Source: JBAZGH01 sp041652935 (GTDB taxonomy: Bacteria; Patescibacteriota; Patescibacteriia; Patescibacteriales; XYC2-FULL-47-12). Taken from it: a stretch of 7,818 nucleotides of DNA. The stretch is from contig JBAZGH010000038.1 of assembly GCA_041652935.1 (NCBI GenBank), forward strand, positions 1-7,818. The letters run 5' to 3'. Under the pieces are notes generated by a model that had not been told where the DNA came from, ran no database searches, and was given only the letters and a program-made list of their open reading frames with translations. Below are positions 1 through 4,378 of this stretch, piece after piece. A program made the position numbers and the translations under genes. Every line of letters starts with the position of its first letter. The stretch's first letter is position 1.

Positions 1-1
1 C

Positions 2-184
2 AAACAGCTTGGCGAAGCTGTAAAAACAAATTTACCAAAAACTACTTATCATGTGCCGAATCTAAAATATACGACAGACAATGCGGCAATGATAGCAGCT
101 GCCGGTTATTTCGCATATAAATACAAAAGTAATATCGAAACTAAATGGGATAAAATAAGGGTTGATTGTAATTTATCTTTGTAA
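2..184 (+). CDS. tsaD: TsaD, tRNA N6-threonylcarbamoyladenosine synthase subunit, C-terminal fragment
   Basis: Partial gene: only the last 60 residues lie in the window and the reading frame is open at the left edge. TsaD transfers the threonylcarbamoyl group to A37 of ANN-decoding tRNAs, together with TsaB and TsaE, in the cytoplasm. The stretch YTTDNAAMIAAAGYF (about residues 23-37 of the fragment) matches the conserved DNAAMIA..G signature near the C terminus of the TsaD/Kae1 family, whose Asp contributes to the metal site. The tail after it (YKYKSNIETKWDK...) is short and variable, as expected. The gene ends in TAA and is followed within 40 bases by a strong terminator, so it is the last gene of its transcript. 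The call rests on one motif and its position but the motif is distinctive. Confidence 0.85.
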   Translation, partial: KQLGEAVKTNLPKTTYHVPNLKYTTDNAAMIAAAGYFAYKYKSNIETKWDKIRVDCNLSL

Positions 185-220
185 TCGTCAAAATAATATC
201 GTGAGGGCGGGTTTCTGTAA

Positions 221-247
221 GGGCGGGTTTCAAACCCGCCCTTTTTT
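221..247 (+). terminator. Rho-independent terminator after tsaD
   Basis: GGGCGGGTTT at 221-230 pairs with AAACCCGCCC at 232-241. In practice this is an 8-bp GC-rich stem with a 5-base loop. Six T follow at 242-247. The left arm is also present as a second direct copy at 205-214, which could compete for the same right arm. Confidence 0.9.
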
Positions 248-258
248 ATATATAATAA

Positions 259-287
259 TTGACAAAAAATAAAAAACATGCTAGTAT
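259..287 (+). promoter_or_regulatory. Sigma70-type extended -10 promoter for the lipoprotein gene
   Basis: A perfect -35 box TTGACA at 259-264 is followed after 17 bases by TAGTAT at 282-287. The latter matches 4 of 6 bases of TATAAT and is preceded by TGC (279-281), an extended -10 element. Transcription would start near 294, giving a leader of about 40 bases that carries the SD at 322. TATAAA at 285-290 is an alternative -10 but its spacing of 20 is poor. Confidence 0.6.
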
Positions 288-321
288 AAAATATCGCTCT
301 TTTGAGTGAAATACTCTCTAC

Positions 322-326
322 GGAGG
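322..326 (+). promoter_or_regulatory. Shine-Dalgarno GGAGG that fixes the lipoprotein start
   Basis: GGAGG lies 8 bases before ATG 335. It decides for this ATG over the in-frame TTG at 302, which would also put a hydrophilic extension ahead of the signal peptide. Confidence 0.85.
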
Positions 327-334
327 AATTAATT

Positions 335-877
335 ATGAAGATTACTCTTGCCAAAAGCATGATCCAGTTTTCGATTGCTCTCATTGTCATTGCTATCTTT
401 GCCGGCGGTTGTGCTTATCTGCCGCCCAGATACGACAATGTGCAATCCGCTCGTCAGGGAACGCCGAACCATGGCACTCTTTCCCGCGACGATGCCTTTG
501 GCTGGGAAACGGGGAGATTCTCCTTGGAAAATCAAGGGCTTGATCTTGAAACTCGGCGAATGACGGTTGAAAAATTGCGAAACGCCACTCCGGAAATCGG
601 AGTCTCTCCGGACGGTACGCCTCAAGGTTTTCTCGGAATTGTTAAAAACTTTTCCGAACGCGAAACTTATAATTTCATTATTCGCGGACCCGAAAACGTC
701 GCCTTCCTACTCGGTCCCGGGCAACAAAAAGAACACTATCTTGTTCCCGGAGGATATCGATGTTTTGTCTACCGCGACAATAGGCGGGTGGGCGAACCGT
801 GGATTTTTCAAGTTTCTCTTCAAAAGCAGTACTTCTTGGACCAATGGGTCCATTGGTATGTGTTTATGAAAAGATGA
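335..877 (+). CDS. Predicted lipoprotein of unknown function
   Basis: A 180-residue protein that I do not recognise. The N terminus is a lipoprotein signal peptide: MKITLAK, a hydrophobic core at about residues 9-22, then AGGC with Cys26 as the likely lipidated residue, so the mature protein should be tethered to the outer face of the membrane. The next 70 residues are polar and rich in Arg, Gly and Pro (PPRYDN, GTPNHGTLSRDDAFGWETGR). From about residue 98 the pattern of alternating hydrophobic residues with turns (GFLGIVKNF, YNFIIRGP, AFLLGPGQ, HYLVPGGYRCFVYRD, WIFQVS) suggests a small beta-sandwich domain, and the chain ends in an aromatic-rich segment (QWVHWYVFMKR). The gene stands alone, with its own promoter and SD and terminators on both sides. 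Its codons are visibly richer in G and C (GCC, CGC, CCG) than those of the pilin genes beside it, which may point to a different history. The function is open. Confidence 0.75.
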   Translation: MKITLAKSMIQFSIALIVIAIFAGGCAYLPPRYDNVQSARQGTPNHGTLSRDDAFGWETGRFSLENQGLDLETRRMTVEKLRNATPEIGVSPDGTPQGFLGIVKNFSERETYNFIIRGPENVAFLLGPGQQKEHYLVPGGYRCFVYRDNRRVGEPWIFQVSLQKQYFLDQWVHWYVFMKR

Positions 878-901
878 CGGGGGGTATTAGTGCAAAAGAA
901 C

Positions 902-936
902 AAAAAAAGCGTTGGCGTAAAAACCAGCGCATTTTT
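902..936. terminator. Bidirectional terminator between convergent genes
   Basis: GCGTTGG (909-915) pairs with CCAGCGC (924-930), with one G-U pair and an 8-base loop. On the plus strand a T run follows (932-936, then more T). On the minus strand the A run at 902-908 becomes seven T. It can therefore end both the lipoprotein transcript and the pilin transcript coming from the right. Confidence 0.75.
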
Positions 937-961
937 ATTTTATAATATTATAAAATATAGT

Positions 962-1372
962 TTAACTTCCTCCCGGGCCTCCTCCCCCCCCCACCTCAAA
1001 AAGTGCGTCCAAGACAAACTTGACAATCGCGTAAGCGCCAATCACAACTATAATTCCCCAAATCGCATTTTTCATCTGGTCCTTTGCCTTTTTCACCTGT
1101 TCTTCTCCGGGAGCGCCTATCCATAAATAACCGGAATAAAATATATAAATTAGAAAAATAGTTCCTATTAAAGCAAAAAATCCATTAATTACCGCTGAAA
1201 TAACATCGCCGGCTGAAGTTCCTTTCTCATATCCGGCTGAATCCGCCACATTATTTAATAGATTTTTTGTTGTCCCATCTTGGGCAAACACAAAAAACGG
1301 AATTAAAAAAATAAATAATAGACAAAATAATAATATTAAATGGTTTAAATTGACTTTTTTAAATAATTTCAT
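962..1372 (-). CDS. T4SS-type (VirB2/TrbC-like) pilin, seventh and last in the array, with Gly-rich tail
   Basis: A 136-residue small membrane protein. The signal peptide has KKVN, a hydrophobic core at 12-29 and a likely cut after FVFA30. An N-terminal segment of about 30 residues follows (TTKNLLNNVADSAGYEKG), then a first helix (about 56-80), a short loop with a charged patch (GYLWIGAPGEEQVKKAKDQ) and a second helix (about 103-124). This is the layout of VirB2/TrbC-type pilins, which sit in the membrane before assembly into a filament. The loop is one residue shorter than in the sister pilins. The closest relative in the array is pilin 6 (shared VGAYAI..FVL.AL). Uniquely, it ends in a tail EVGGGGGPGGS encoded across a run of nine G (984-992). 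There is no SD before ATG 1372. A 95-base heptad array lies upstream and the bidirectional terminator at 902-936 lies downstream. The pilin identity comes from architecture and context, not from a known active site. Confidence 0.8.
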   Translation of the reverse strand: MKLFKKVNLNHLILLFCLLFIFLIPFFVFAQDGTTKNLLNNVADSAGYEKGTSAGDVISAVINGFFALIGTIFLIYIFYSGYLWIGAPGEEQVKKAKDQMKNAIWGIIVVIGAYAIVKFVLDALFEVGGGGGPGGS

Positions 1373-1384
1373 AATTTAGAAAAT

Positions 1385-1390
1385 ATTATA
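1385..1390 (-). promoter_or_regulatory. Possible -10 element ahead of pilin 7
   Basis: A perfect TATAAT on the minus strand lies 12 bases before ATG 1372. No convincing -35 is found at 15-18 bases, where the heptad array begins. If it is used, the mRNA would be nearly leaderless. AT-rich sequence gives such boxes by chance, so this is weak. Confidence 0.25.
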
Positions 1391-1406
1391 CTTTTATAAA
1401 TAACAA

Positions 1407-1501
1407 TTACTTGTTACTTGTTACTTGTTACTTGTTACTTGTTACTTGTTACTTGTTACTTGTTACTTGTTACTTGTTACTTGTTACTTGTTACTTGTTA
1501 C
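1407..1501. repeat. Perfect heptanucleotide tandem array, TTACTTG, 13 full units plus 4 bases
   Basis: Thirteen identical copies of TTACTTG run from 1407 to 1497 and a partial TTAC completes the array. Read on the coding (minus) strand the unit is CAAGTAA. The TAA stop of pilin 6 (1498-1500) falls inside the partial last unit, so the array starts exactly at the end of that gene and fills most of the 125-base spacer before pilin 7. Since seven is not a multiple of three, the TAA in the unit closes all three frames. The unit has no complement within itself, so the RNA should be unstructured. The absence of any point difference suggests recent expansion by slippage. Confidence 0.97.
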
Positions 1502-1911
1502 AAATTAGTATTAAACCCCTCCAGCGCCGTTAAAACAAAGAAGGTTATCGCGTAAGCGCCGACTAAAATGATTATGCCGATAACTGCATTGCGTATGATT
1601 GTCTTTGCTTCGGTTACTCTCTGTTCATCTCCTCTGGCGCTCATCCAAATCCAGCCGCCGTAAATAGTATATCCTAAAAATATAATTCCCAGCACGGAAA
1701 AAAATGCTCCGATTACATTTCCCGCTAAATCCGCCGCGTCGGTTAATCCTGATTTACTGGTATCATACTGCGCCGCCTCTCCGGCAGTCTTTAAATTATT
1801 AGAAAGCGAAGGAATATCCTCTGCGAATACGAAAACTGGCGCTATGAAAAAACTTGATATTAATAAAAACAATGGCATTAATAACTGGATTTTTTTAAAT
1901 AAATTTGGCAT
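1498..1911 (-). CDS. T4SS-type (VirB2/TrbC-like) pilin, sixth in the array
   Basis: A 137-residue small membrane protein. I place the start at ATG 1911 and not at the in-frame TTG 1941, because the extra ten residues (TITNHKLQI) would lie before the basic MPNLFKK head of the signal peptide and are encoded by heptad-repeat spacer DNA. The likely cut is after VFA30 (then EDIPSLSNNL). Helix one is at about 64-86, the loop YGGWIWMSARGDEQRVTEAK is at 83-103, and helix two is at about 107-130 (IGIIILVGAYAITFFVL). The GG.xWM and charged-loop pattern is shared with pilins 1-3. It ends GFNTNL with the TAA inside the heptad array. There is no SD: ATTTGTA-type heptads directly precede the ATG (TACAAAT on the coding strand, one base away). 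It follows pilin 5 after 34 bases. Confidence 0.8.
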   Translation of the reverse strand: MPNLFKKIQLLMPLFLLISSFFIAPVFVFAEDIPSLSNNLKTAGEAAQYDTSKSGLTDAADLAGNVIGAFFSVLGIIFLGYTIYGGWIWMSARGDEQRVTEAKTIIRNAVIGIIILVGAYAITFFVLTALEGFNTNL

Positions 1912-1912
1912 A

Positions 1913-1947
1913 ATTTGTAATTTATGATTCGTAATTGTCAATTGATT
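1913..1947. repeat. Degenerate heptad run in the spacer between pilins 5 and 6
   Basis: Five consecutive seven-base blocks, all starting with ATT: ATTTGTA, ATTTATG, ATTCGTA, ATTGTCA and ATTGATT. They fill the 34-base spacer and reach the stop of pilin 5. On the coding strand the blocks read TACAAAT, TACGAAT and so on, and end one base before the start codon of pilin 6. The period of seven and the sequence relate it to the perfect array at 1407-1501 (rotation TTTGTAA against CTTGTTA, 5 of 7 bases). Confidence 0.6.
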
Positions 1948-2347
1948 ATCGTCCGTATCCGGTAAAATCCATTCCCCATTTTATAATTACTGAGGAAATT
2001 AAATATCCAGTAACTAAAATTACCGCCGCGATTATTACATTCCTTATTCTTTTCCTGGCGGTGGTAACTTTTTCTTCATTCCCTTGCGCGGTCATATATT
2101 CATAAGACGCTATTAAAATCTGAGCTAATATAAAGATTCCCAGCATTCCGGTAAACGCTATCAACGCTCCGATGTACACGGAAAATTCTTGCTGAGGACT
2201 TTCAATTTGCTTATATTCGCTTTCATTAGCGATAACATTTAAATTTCCCCCGAAACCTTTATCTTCAACCGCCGCTGCCGAAGCATAAAAAGCAGGCATT
2301 AAAACTAAAATTGCTAAATTTAAAAATATAATAATTTTTTTAAACAT
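1946..2347 (-). CDS. T4SS-type pilin-like protein, fifth in the array, divergent
   Basis: A 133-residue small membrane protein. The start chosen is ATG 2347 (MFKKII), four bases after the stop of pilin 4, which suggests translational coupling. The in-frame TTG 2362 would overlap pilin 4 and adds only MITNI. The signal peptide ends at about YASA24, then an acidic and polar segment (VEDKGFGGNLNVIANESEYKQIESPQQ) is followed by helix one at about 57-82. The loop SYEYMTAQGNEEKVTTARKRIR is at 81-102 and helix two at 103-122. The MTAxGNEEKV..A core is that of the other pilins, but the preceding GG is replaced by AS and the Trp by Tyr, and the tail is aromatic (KWGMDFTGYGR). It is the least similar of the seven and may be a minor or specialised subunit. 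Confidence 0.72.
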   Translation of the reverse strand: MFKKIIIFLNLAILVLMPAFYASAAAVEDKGFGGNLNVIANESEYKQIESPQQEFSVYIGALIAFTGMLGIFILAQILIASYEYMTAQGNEEKVTTARKRIRNVIIAAVILVTGYLISSVIIKWGMDFTGYGR

Positions 2348-2351
2348 AATA

Positions 2352-2750
2352 TTAGTTATCAAATACTCCGGAGGTCCAAAATTTTGTAAAAACAGCTACT
2401 AACAAATAAGCGGCCATTATAATGACCATGGCAATAATAGCGTTCTTTATCCATTTTTTTGCCTTATTTACCTCTTCTTCATTCCCCCCGGCCGAACTCA
2501 TCACTATATAAGCGATTACAGTTATTATAAGCATTATTATGCCAAGCAAGGAAAGTATGTAGGAAATAATATTGCCGACTGTAACCGGAATATCATTTTT
2601 ATCTAAATCATAATTATCCTGTGTTTTTGCAGTTTCGTTAAGACCGCTAAATTCCCCAAAGTCTTCTCCAAAAGCAATTGTTGTTGGTAAAAATAAAAAT
2701 CCTAAAAACAAAGTTGCGCAAATTATTTTTTTGGAAATAGATAATGCCAT
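2352..2750 (-). CDS. T4SS-type pilin-like protein, fourth in the array, divergent loop
   Basis: A 132-residue small membrane protein starting at ATG 2750. The signal peptide has MALSISKK and a hydrophobic core at 9-27, with a likely end near IAFG28. The next segment is acidic (EDFGEFSGLNETAKTQDNYDLDKND). Helix one is at about 57-84, the loop SSAGGNEEEVNKAKKWIKN at 85-103 and helix two at about 104-124. The AGGNEE.V.KAKK core is kept, but the usual GG(F/W).W just before it reads AYIVM, so this copy lacks the Gly pair and the Trp. It is separated from pilin 3 by 42 bases that hold two TACAAAT heptads, one of them 3 bases before the ATG. There is no SD. Its stop lies 4 bases from the pilin 5 start. 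Confidence 0.76.
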   Translation of the reverse strand: MALSISKKIICATLFLGFLFLPTTIAFGEDFGEFSGLNETAKTQDNYDLDKNDIPVTVGNIISYILSLLGIIMLIITVIAYIVMSSAGGNEEEVNKAKKWIKNAIIAMVIIMAAYLLVAVFTKFWTSGVFDN

Positions 2751-2753
2751 TAA

Positions 2754-2780
2754 ATTTGTATATTGGTGATAAAATTTGTA
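2754..2780. repeat. Two ATTTGTA heptads in the spacer between pilins 3 and 4
   Basis: ATTTGTA occurs at 2754-2760 and 2774-2780, each within the same 13-base context AAATTTGTATATT, 20 bases apart. The same 13-mer recurs at 4259-4271. On the coding strand the motif is TACAAAT, here just before the start codon of pilin 4. Confidence 0.6.
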
Positions 2781-2792
2781 TATTTATGGGTT

Positions 2793-3182
2793 TTATCTTA
2801 AAGAGCTTGTAATCGCGTTCCCGATAAATCTGGTAATCAAATAAGCGGCGACTACTATGATTAAGCCGATACTGGAGTTGGTAAAAATCTGGATTGCTTT
2901 CCCGACTTTTTCTTCTTTGCCGCCGGCAGTCATCCACATAAATCCGCCGTAAATTATAAAAATCAAAAAAATGATGCCTAAAAATGAAAGCACCACGTTA
3001 ATAATCCGGCCGACAAAGGCGGCTACGCTGGTATTTTGCGTTTCGGTTGGTATTTTATTATTGAACTCTTTAGCTGTATTTTCCAGGCCATAATTGTCTG
3101 CGGCCAGAGCCATAACCTGCATTAAGCCAAAACTGAAACATAAAATAATTAAAAAAACTGTAATATTGTAAAAAATTTTCAT
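2793..3182 (-). CDS. T4SS-type (VirB2/TrbC-like) pilin, third in the array
   Basis: A 129-residue small membrane protein. I choose ATG 3182 (MKIFYN) over the GTG at 3188, which adds only two residues. The signal peptide is long and hydrophobic (residues 5-24) and likely cut after ALA27. The polar segment (DNYGLENTAKEFNNKIPTE) is followed by helix one at about 54-80, the loop YGGFMWMTAGGKEEKVGKA at 78-96 and helix two at about 101-124 (IGLIIVVAAYLITRFIG). This is the most canonical copy of the shared GGF.WMTAGG..KV..A core. Cys15 lies in the hydrophobic part and is not a lipobox. There is no clear SD. The 92-base spacer before it holds a hairpin at 3212-3244. Confidence 0.82.
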   Translation of the reverse strand: MKIFYNITVFLIILCFSFGLMQVMALAADNYGLENTAKEFNNKIPTETQNTSVAAFVGRIINVVLSFLGIIFLIFIIYGGFMWMTAGGKEEKVGKAIQIFTNSSIGLIIVVAAYLITRFIGNAITSSLR

Positions 3183-3211
3183 AAGCACTTTAATAAAATA
3201 GCCCCTTTACC

Positions 3212-3244
3212 AAACCCCCGAACGAAAAAAACATTCAGGGATTT
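3212..3244 (-). other. Intercistronic RNA hairpin between pilins 2 and 3
   Basis: In minus-strand RNA, bases 3244-3234 pair with 3222-3212 over 11 positions, two of them G-U (AAATCCCTGAA with TTCGGGGGTTT). The loop has 11 bases and includes seven U. The G-U pairs become A-C mismatches in plus-strand RNA, so the structure favours the direction of the pilin transcript. There is no U tract after it, so it is not a normal terminator. It may act in processing, stability or partial attenuation. Confidence 0.5.
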
Positions 3245-3274
3245 TAAAAAATGCTATCTCTAATGCTGGACTTA

Positions 3275-3685
3275 TTACGGAGTGGTGGTCGCTGTAATCA
3301 GAGAACTGATTAAGAACCTGGCAATTCCGAATGCAGCCAGTACTATTACCAGTCCGATTGCTCCGGCAGCCATAAGCTTCTTAGCTTCGTCAACTTTATC
3401 CTGGTTCCCTCCGGCAGTCATCCATTTGAATCCTCCGGCAAGAATTATAATCACCGCGACGATTCCGAGAAATCCTAAAATTACATTAATAACCTCCGCG
3501 GCAATTTCCCGCGGGTCTTTTTGCCCCAATAAAATACTATCGTTAATATTTTGGGCAACGCTGTTATTACCCCAATAAGTATCGGCAGGTATGTTGGTCG
3601 CTGCCATTACCGGGCCGGCTGTTAACGCTAACGCGAAAACCGGCATTACAAACAGGGCTAGTAATATGAAACTTATTTTTTTCAT
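3275..3685 (-). CDS. T4SS-type (VirB2/TrbC-like) pilin, second in the array
   Basis: A 136-residue small membrane protein with ATG 3685. It is the only pilin gene here with a perfect SD (GGAGGT, 5 bases before the ATG), so it may be the best-translated copy. The signal peptide (MKKISF, core 5-22) is likely cut after PVMA28. Then come a polar segment (TNIPADTYWGNNSVAQNINDS) and DPREIAAEVINVILGFLGI, a stretch nearly identical in pilin 1. Helix one is at about 62-85, the loop GGFKWMTAGGNQDKVDEAKK at 84-103 and helix two at about 104-127. It ends in a Thr-rich tail (TATTTP). The match to pilin 1 across the DPREIAA segment, the loop and helix two (LVIVLAAFGIARF) marks the two as the most recent duplicates of the array. 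Confidence 0.84.
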   Translation of the reverse strand: MKKISFILLALFVMPVFALALTAGPVMAATNIPADTYWGNNSVAQNINDSILLGQKDPREIAAEVINVILGFLGIVAVIIILAGGFKWMTAGGNQDKVDEAKKLMAAGAIGLVIVLAAFGIARFLISSLITATTTP

Positions 3686-3690
3686 ATTTT

Positions 3691-3696
3691 ACCTCC
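3691..3696 (-). promoter_or_regulatory. Strong Shine-Dalgarno GGAGGT for pilin 2
   Basis: On the minus strand GGAGGT is followed by five bases and ATG 3685. No other gene of the minus-strand block has a comparable SD. Confidence 0.85.
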
Positions 3697-3700
3697 TAAC

Positions 3701-3726
3701 GCTTTATCGTAAAATAAAGCTTTATT
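3701..3726 (-). other. Overlapping hairpin and palindrome in the leader of pilin 2
   Basis: GCTTTAT (3701-3707) and ATAAAGC (3714-3720) form a 7-bp stem with a 6-base loop, ending four bases before the SD. The right arm is also half of a 14-base perfect palindrome AATAAAGCTTTATT (3713-3726). The two foldings are mutually exclusive. A role in access to the SD or as a protein-binding site is possible but unproven. Confidence 0.4.
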
Positions 3727-3755
3727 ATTTATTTAAATTTATAATCTCTGAGTTA

Positions 3756-4181
3756 TTATTTTGTTGCGTCCATTAAGGCATTAACAACGAACCTGGCGAT
3801 TCCGAAGGCGGCTAAGACAATTACCAACCCAATTACTCCGGCTACCATTACTTTCTTGGCGGTTGCGACTTTATCGTCATTTCCGGCGGCAGTCATCCAC
3901 ATAAATCCGCCGACTAATATTAGAACTACCGCGATAATACCAAGGAATCCTAAAAGGATATTAATTACTCGAGCGGCTATTTCCCGCGGGTCGCTATTGC
4001 CTAAACCGGTTGGATCGCCGATTTCATTCTGATATCCGTTGCCGACGGTATTCCCGCCATCCCAATGTCCTGTCCAAAGGTCATTCTCATTTATTGTCGC
4101 CGCCACAGCAACGCTGGCAAGCGACAAAGAAAAAATTGAAATTAAAATCGCGTATAACGCACCTCTCTTTAAAATTTTCAT
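3756..4181 (-). CDS. T4SS-type (VirB2/TrbC-like) pilin, first in the array
   Basis: A 141-residue small membrane protein starting at ATG 4181. The signal peptide (MKILKRG, core 8-24) has a clear AVA27 cut site. The mature N terminus is polar and Gly-rich, with two Trp (NENDLWTGHWDGGNTVGNGY). The segment DPREIAARVINILLGFLGI (64-82) leads into helix one (about 70-92), the loop GGFMWMTAAGNDDKVATAKK (91-110) and helix two (about 111-135). Length and layout fit VirB2/TrbC-type pilins, in which two helices insert in the inner membrane and are later assembled into the filament. It is the first gene of the pilin block. A candidate promoter lies just upstream and no SD is seen, so the mRNA may be nearly leaderless. 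Confidence 0.84.
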   Translation of the reverse strand: MKILKRGALYAILISIFSLSLASVAVAATINENDLWTGHWDGGNTVGNGYQNEIGDPTGLGNSDPREIAARVINILLGFLGIIAVVLILVGGFMWMTAAGNDDKVATAKKVMVAGVIGLVIVLAAFGIARFVVNALMDATK

Positions 4182-4194
4182 ACTCTTTTAAATT

Positions 4195-4224
4195 ATTATA
4201 AATAAAATTATAAACTTCCGCCAA
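4195..4224 (-). promoter_or_regulatory. Candidate promoter for the pilin block
   Basis: On the minus strand TTGGCG (4219-4224) is followed after 18 bases by a perfect TATAAT (4195-4200), 13 bases before ATG 4181. Transcription would start near 4188, giving a leader of only about 7 bases. A second TATAAT lies at 4207-4212. Heptad repeats sit about 40-70 bases further upstream. Confidence 0.45.
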
Positions 4225-4260
4225 TCTTACAAAATAAGCTATAAATATTCCAAACCTAAA

Positions 4261-4293
4261 ATTTGTATATTTGTAGTTTATTCGTAATTCGTA
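4261..4293. repeat. Heptads ATTTGTA and ATTCGTA upstream of the pilin block
   Basis: ATTTGTA occurs at 4261-4267 and 4269-4275, and ATTCGTA twice in tandem at 4280-4293. The same words make up the degenerate run at 1913-1947. They lie in the 197-base spacer between the GT-C gene and pilin 1, which otherwise shows the pilin promoter and no clear terminator for the GT-C gene. Confidence 0.55.
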
Positions 4294-4378
4294 GGAGTTG
4301 AAGTTATTAACAACCTTTTTTATATTTTACCACAAATCCAGCATTTCCACCAAATTGATATTGAACAGGCGAGTTGCT

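Noticed and set aside
302..334. TTG start for the lipoprotein
   Set aside because: It would add a hydrophilic head before the signal peptide, and the SD at 322-326 points to ATG 335.
106..390. Minus-strand reading frame across tsaD and its terminator
   Set aside because: It crosses the tsaD end, the terminator and the lipoprotein promoter on the other strand. No family features.
890..1126. Plus-strand reading frame over the pilin 7 end
   Set aside because: It is the antisense shadow of pilin 7 and starts inside the terminator region.
1407..1501. CRISPR-like array
   Set aside because: The units are seven bases with no spacers between them. This is a simple tandem repeat.
1912..1941. TTG start for pilin 6
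   Set aside because: The extension is translated heptad spacer and would precede the basic start of the signal peptide. ATG 1911 fits all sister genes.
2348..2362. TTG start for pilin 5
   Set aside because: It overlaps pilin 4 and adds five residues before a normal MFKK signal peptide start. The GGAG nearby is too close to the TTG and too far from the ATG.
3183..3188. GTG start for pilin 3
   Set aside because: It adds only two residues, and ATG 3182 gives a typical MKIF start. The choice is not certain.
3212..3244. Intrinsic terminator between pilins 2 and 3
   Set aside because: The stem is good but purine-rich sequence follows on the coding strand and no U tract is present.
4294..4330. 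Plus-strand terminator (GTTG/CAAC followed by six T)
   Set aside because: Only four perfect pairs and there is no plus-strand gene upstream that would need it.
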